A stretch of DNA of 7,678 nt, from assembly GCA_041497995.1 (NCBI GenBank), contig JBGQHM010000324.1, forward strand, positions 1 through 7,678. Direction: 5' to 3'. Every line of letters begins with the position of its first letter. The stretch's first letter is position 1. Origin of the DNA: DATKMS01 sp041497995 (GTDB lineage: Bacteria > Desulfobacterota > Binatia > HRBIN30). Below, piece after piece: positions 6,209-7,678 of the stretch. The translations under genes were made by a program, and so were the position numbers. The notes beneath the pieces were generated by a model. That model was given only the letters and a program-made list of their open reading frames with translations. It did not search any database and was not told the origin of the DNA.

Positions 6209-6616
6209 ATGACAAGACCAGCAGTTCGTGGAGCCTGGTGGCGCGCACTCGCGCTCCCGGGGATGGGACTGGCGCTCGTGGCCGTGACGGCTGCGGCGGC
6301 AGACGCAGGATCGTGGGACGACGTTGCCAAGGGTGCCGTCAAGGATGCGGTGGCACCGGCTGCGGCTCAGCCCGCAGCCGACGCTCCGGCAGCGGCTGCA
6401 CCTGCCGCCGACGCTCCGGCAGGTGGGATGATGGGCGCGGCGAAAGTCGGAGCCGGCACAGCGGCGAACGCCGCGGCCGCAGGCGCCGGCATGAAGGACG
6501 CCGCAACCAAGGGAGGCTCTGCTGCCGTAGGCGCGGCACTCAAGGGAGATGCGCCACCGGCACCAGCCGCTGCTCCCGCTGGCGCGGACGACACGGGCGA
6601 CGAGCCCGAGGAGTGA
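6209..6616 (+). CDS. Small Ala/Pro-rich exported protein; function unknown
   Basis: A 135-residue protein of no recognised family. The N-terminus is a long Sec-type signal: basic start, hydrophobic core ALALPGMGLALVAVTAAA, and a likely ADA|GS cleavage after residue 33. The mature ~102 residues are about 40% alanine (41 counted). Order: an amphipathic start GSWDDVAKGAVKDAV; a Pro-Ala linker holding two PAADAP units encoded by a 30-bp-period DNA repeat; a Gly/Ala-rich segment with regularly spaced small residues and lysines (MMGAAKVGAGTAANAAAAG, then MKDAATKGGSAAVGAALKG) that resembles a glycine-zipper-like helix; and an acidic tail DDTGDEPEE. There are no cysteines and no catalytic motifs. It is probably periplasmic or surface-associated. 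Start, signal, ribosome site and its own promoter agree, so it is likely a real gene despite low complexity. Confidence 0.75.
   Translation: MTRPAVRGAWWRALALPGMGLALVAVTAAAADAGSWDDVAKGAVKDAVAPAAAQPAADAPAAAAPAADAPAGGMMGAAKVGAGTAANAAAAGAGMKDAATKGGSAAVGAALKGDAPPAPAAAPAGADDTGDEPEE
6377..6422 (+). repeat. Two 16-bp direct repeats, 30-bp period, in the Pro-Ala linker
   Basis: GCCGACGCTCCGGCAG is exactly repeated at 6377-6392 and 6407-6422. Each copy encodes the Ala-Asp-Ala-Pro-Ala core of a PAADAPA unit, and the 30-bp period is ten codons. This suggests that the linker grew by in-frame duplication. Confidence 0.8.
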
Positions 6617-6621
6617 GCGCA

Positions 6622-6659
6622 GCGCCGGCCGCACGTCGAGGACGATGGGCGGTCGGCGC
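6622..6659. terminator. Strong GC hairpin between convergent genes
   Basis: The arm GCGCCGGCCGC (6622-6632) pairs with GCGGTCGGCGC (6649-6659): 11 bp with one G-U wobble. The 16-nt loop holds a further 4-bp stem (CGTC 6634-6637 with GACG 6641-6644). It starts 5 nt after the Ala-rich gene's stop. No T run follows on the plus strand, so this is a probable but not classical terminator. Confidence 0.5.
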
Positions 6660-6779
6660 CACCCTCCACGCCGGCAGTGCTTCCGGCCGCTTCTAGTCTG
6701 TCGGACTTGGCAGCCCGCAGCGACCCAACGGGAGCGGGCCATAGAAATGGCGCTGGCCGCAGGCCCTAGTCGAAGCGCA

Positions 6780-7678
6780 TCAGCTTCCGCCCAACAGCTG
6801 AGTATCAACCGCAAGCACGGCATCCAACGTCGAGACGTAGACACGCCGGCCGTCCGGCGTCACCACGACGTCACGCACGTCGTTGGCCACTTTGACCGTC
6901 GCCTGCACAGCGTTCGTGGTGCTATCGATCACGGTGATGGTACCGGTGGGCTGACTCGCCACGAAGATGCGCTTGCCGTCCCGCGACACCGCCAACCCGG
7001 TCGGCTCAACCGGCACAGGCACGGTTGCCGTCACGTCGCCGCTTACGAGATCGACGACCGACACGCTGGGGTCGCCCAGGTTTGTCGTGTAGGCCCGCGC
7101 TCCATCCGGCGACAGCGCGATGCGATACGGCTTGGACCCGACGGTGATCGATGTCGTGACCAACCGCGACCCAGCGTCCAAGACTTCGATAGTGCCGGTC
7201 GCGCAAAAGTTCTTGCAGCCGGCCACGTACACGGTGCGCCCGTTGGGTGCGACCGCAACATCGACCGGCTGCATGTCCATCATCAAACTATCCGTCTGCG
7301 GCTTGAGAGTGTCGACGACGGCGAGCACCTGGTTTGCGGTGTTCGCCACGTAAGCGGTAGTGCCCTCGGGCGACAGTGCAATGCGTCCGAAGCCGCCGCG
7401 GAAGCGATCGGCGAACAGCTCGATCGGAGGACTCGCTGCGTCCGTGGTTGTATCGATCACCGCGAGCTGTACGGAGAACAGGTTCGTGATAAACGCGCGG
7501 CCACCGTTCGGTGTCAGGGCCAGGCCAGCCGGGTACGGTTCGATGTCGACTGTCGAGACAACGGTGTTAGTTGTCGTTCTGATGACCGACAGCTTTGAAT
7601 TGGCGGCAGCGTAGACGGTCGATCCGTCCGGGGAAACCGCCAGCAGCGTCGGTCCTTCACCCACCGGAATCGAGGCGA
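6780..7678 (-). CDS. YVTN-family beta-propeller protein, partial (5' end outside window)
   Basis: The frame is open to the right edge and reads ASIPVGEGPT before any start. The GTG at 7664 is therefore an internal valine of a repeat, and the true N-terminus is outside. The 298 visible residues hold about seven YVTN/40-residue blades, each with the pattern (P/V)xxLAxSPDGxxxYVxN...VxVIDxxTxxVxxTxxV. Examples are LLAVSPDGSTVYAAAN, IALSPEGTTAYVANT, IALSPDGARAYTTNL and LAVSRDGKRIFVAS; the last blade is VVVTPDGRRVYVS. Blade four carries an inserted GCKNFC with a cysteine pair, possibly a disulphide, which suits an exported protein. The final blade is incomplete and may be closed by an N-terminal strand. 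Propellers of this kind are scaffolds or binding domains, often extracytoplasmic; no catalytic residues can be assigned. It converges on the Ala-rich gene. Confidence 0.88.
   Translation of the reverse strand, partial: ASIPVGEGPTLLAVSPDGSTVYAAANSKLSVIRTTTNTVVSTVDIEPYPAGLALTPNGGRAFITNLFSVQLAVIDTTTDAASPPIELFADRFRGGFGRIALSPEGTTAYVANTANQVLAVVDTLKPQTDSLMMDMQPVDVAVAPNGRTVYVAGCKNFCATGTIEVLDAGSRLVTTSITVGSKPYRIALSPDGARAYTTNLGDPSVSVVDLVSGDVTATVPVPVEPTGLAVSRDGKRIFVASQPTGTITVIDSTTNAVQATVKVANDVRDVVVTPDGRRVYVSTLDAVLAVDTQLLGGS

Noticed and set aside
6549..7598. Plus-strand open frame (349 codons) opposite the propeller gene
   Set aside because: Antisense to a clear YVTN repeat protein; the translated His/Asp/Arg-rich sequence only mirrors the repeats.
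7662..7664. GTG as the start of the propeller gene
   Set aside because: The frame continues upstream to the window edge with repeat-like residues (ASIPVGEGPT), so this is an internal Val codon.

Overview
The window is high-GC DNA (mid-60s % by eye) with tightly packed bacterial genes, most of them preceded by clear Shine-Dalgarno sequences. The gene set is an E. coli-type phosphoglucomutase, a type-2 transaldolase, a short NAD-type 6-phosphogluconate dehydrogenase, a lipoprotein, an Ala-rich exported protein and a YVTN beta-propeller. This suits an uncultured Gram-negative of the broad deltaproteobacterial kind (for example Myxococcota, Desulfobacterota or Binatota-like lineages). The taxonomic guess is inference from gene style only. 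No rRNA, tRNA, CRISPR, transposase or phage gene was seen.

Layout. 1-1376 (+): two translationally coupled genes of the succinylglutamate desuccinylase/aspartoacylase (AstE/AspA) metallohydrolase family. The first is cut by the left edge. 1377-1477: a convergent junction built from AGTGATG-like heptads arranged as a large imperfect inverted repeat, likely a bidirectional terminator or a dispersed repeat. 1478-3648 (-): a two-gene operon, transaldolase (tal) then 6-phosphogluconate dehydrogenase (gnd), separated by 23 bp. 3649-3767: short divergent promoter region. 3768-5414 (+): phosphoglucomutase (pgm). 5472-6086 (+): small lipoprotein with one DxDxDG loop. 6087-6208: regulatory gap with a TTGACA box and a perfect 12-bp palindrome, GGGTATATACCC, over the probable -10. 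6209-6616 (+): Ala/Pro-rich exported protein. 6617-6779: convergent gap with a strong GC hairpin. 6780-7678 (-): YVTN beta-propeller protein cut by the right edge.

How the genes work together. tal, gnd and pgm form a central-carbon cluster. Pgm interconverts glucose 1-phosphate and glucose 6-phosphate, which links glycogen and sugar-nucleotide metabolism to the oxidative pentose phosphate pathway. Gnd makes ribulose 5-phosphate, and Tal returns carbon to glycolysis. The flanking deacylase pair, the two exported proteins and the propeller have no evident functional tie to it. Most of the window is housekeeping. I do not see a convincing new multi-gene system; the less ordinary signals are the heptad inverted repeat, the palindromic promoter of the Ala-rich protein, and the paired deacylases with Gln where the family usually has Glu.
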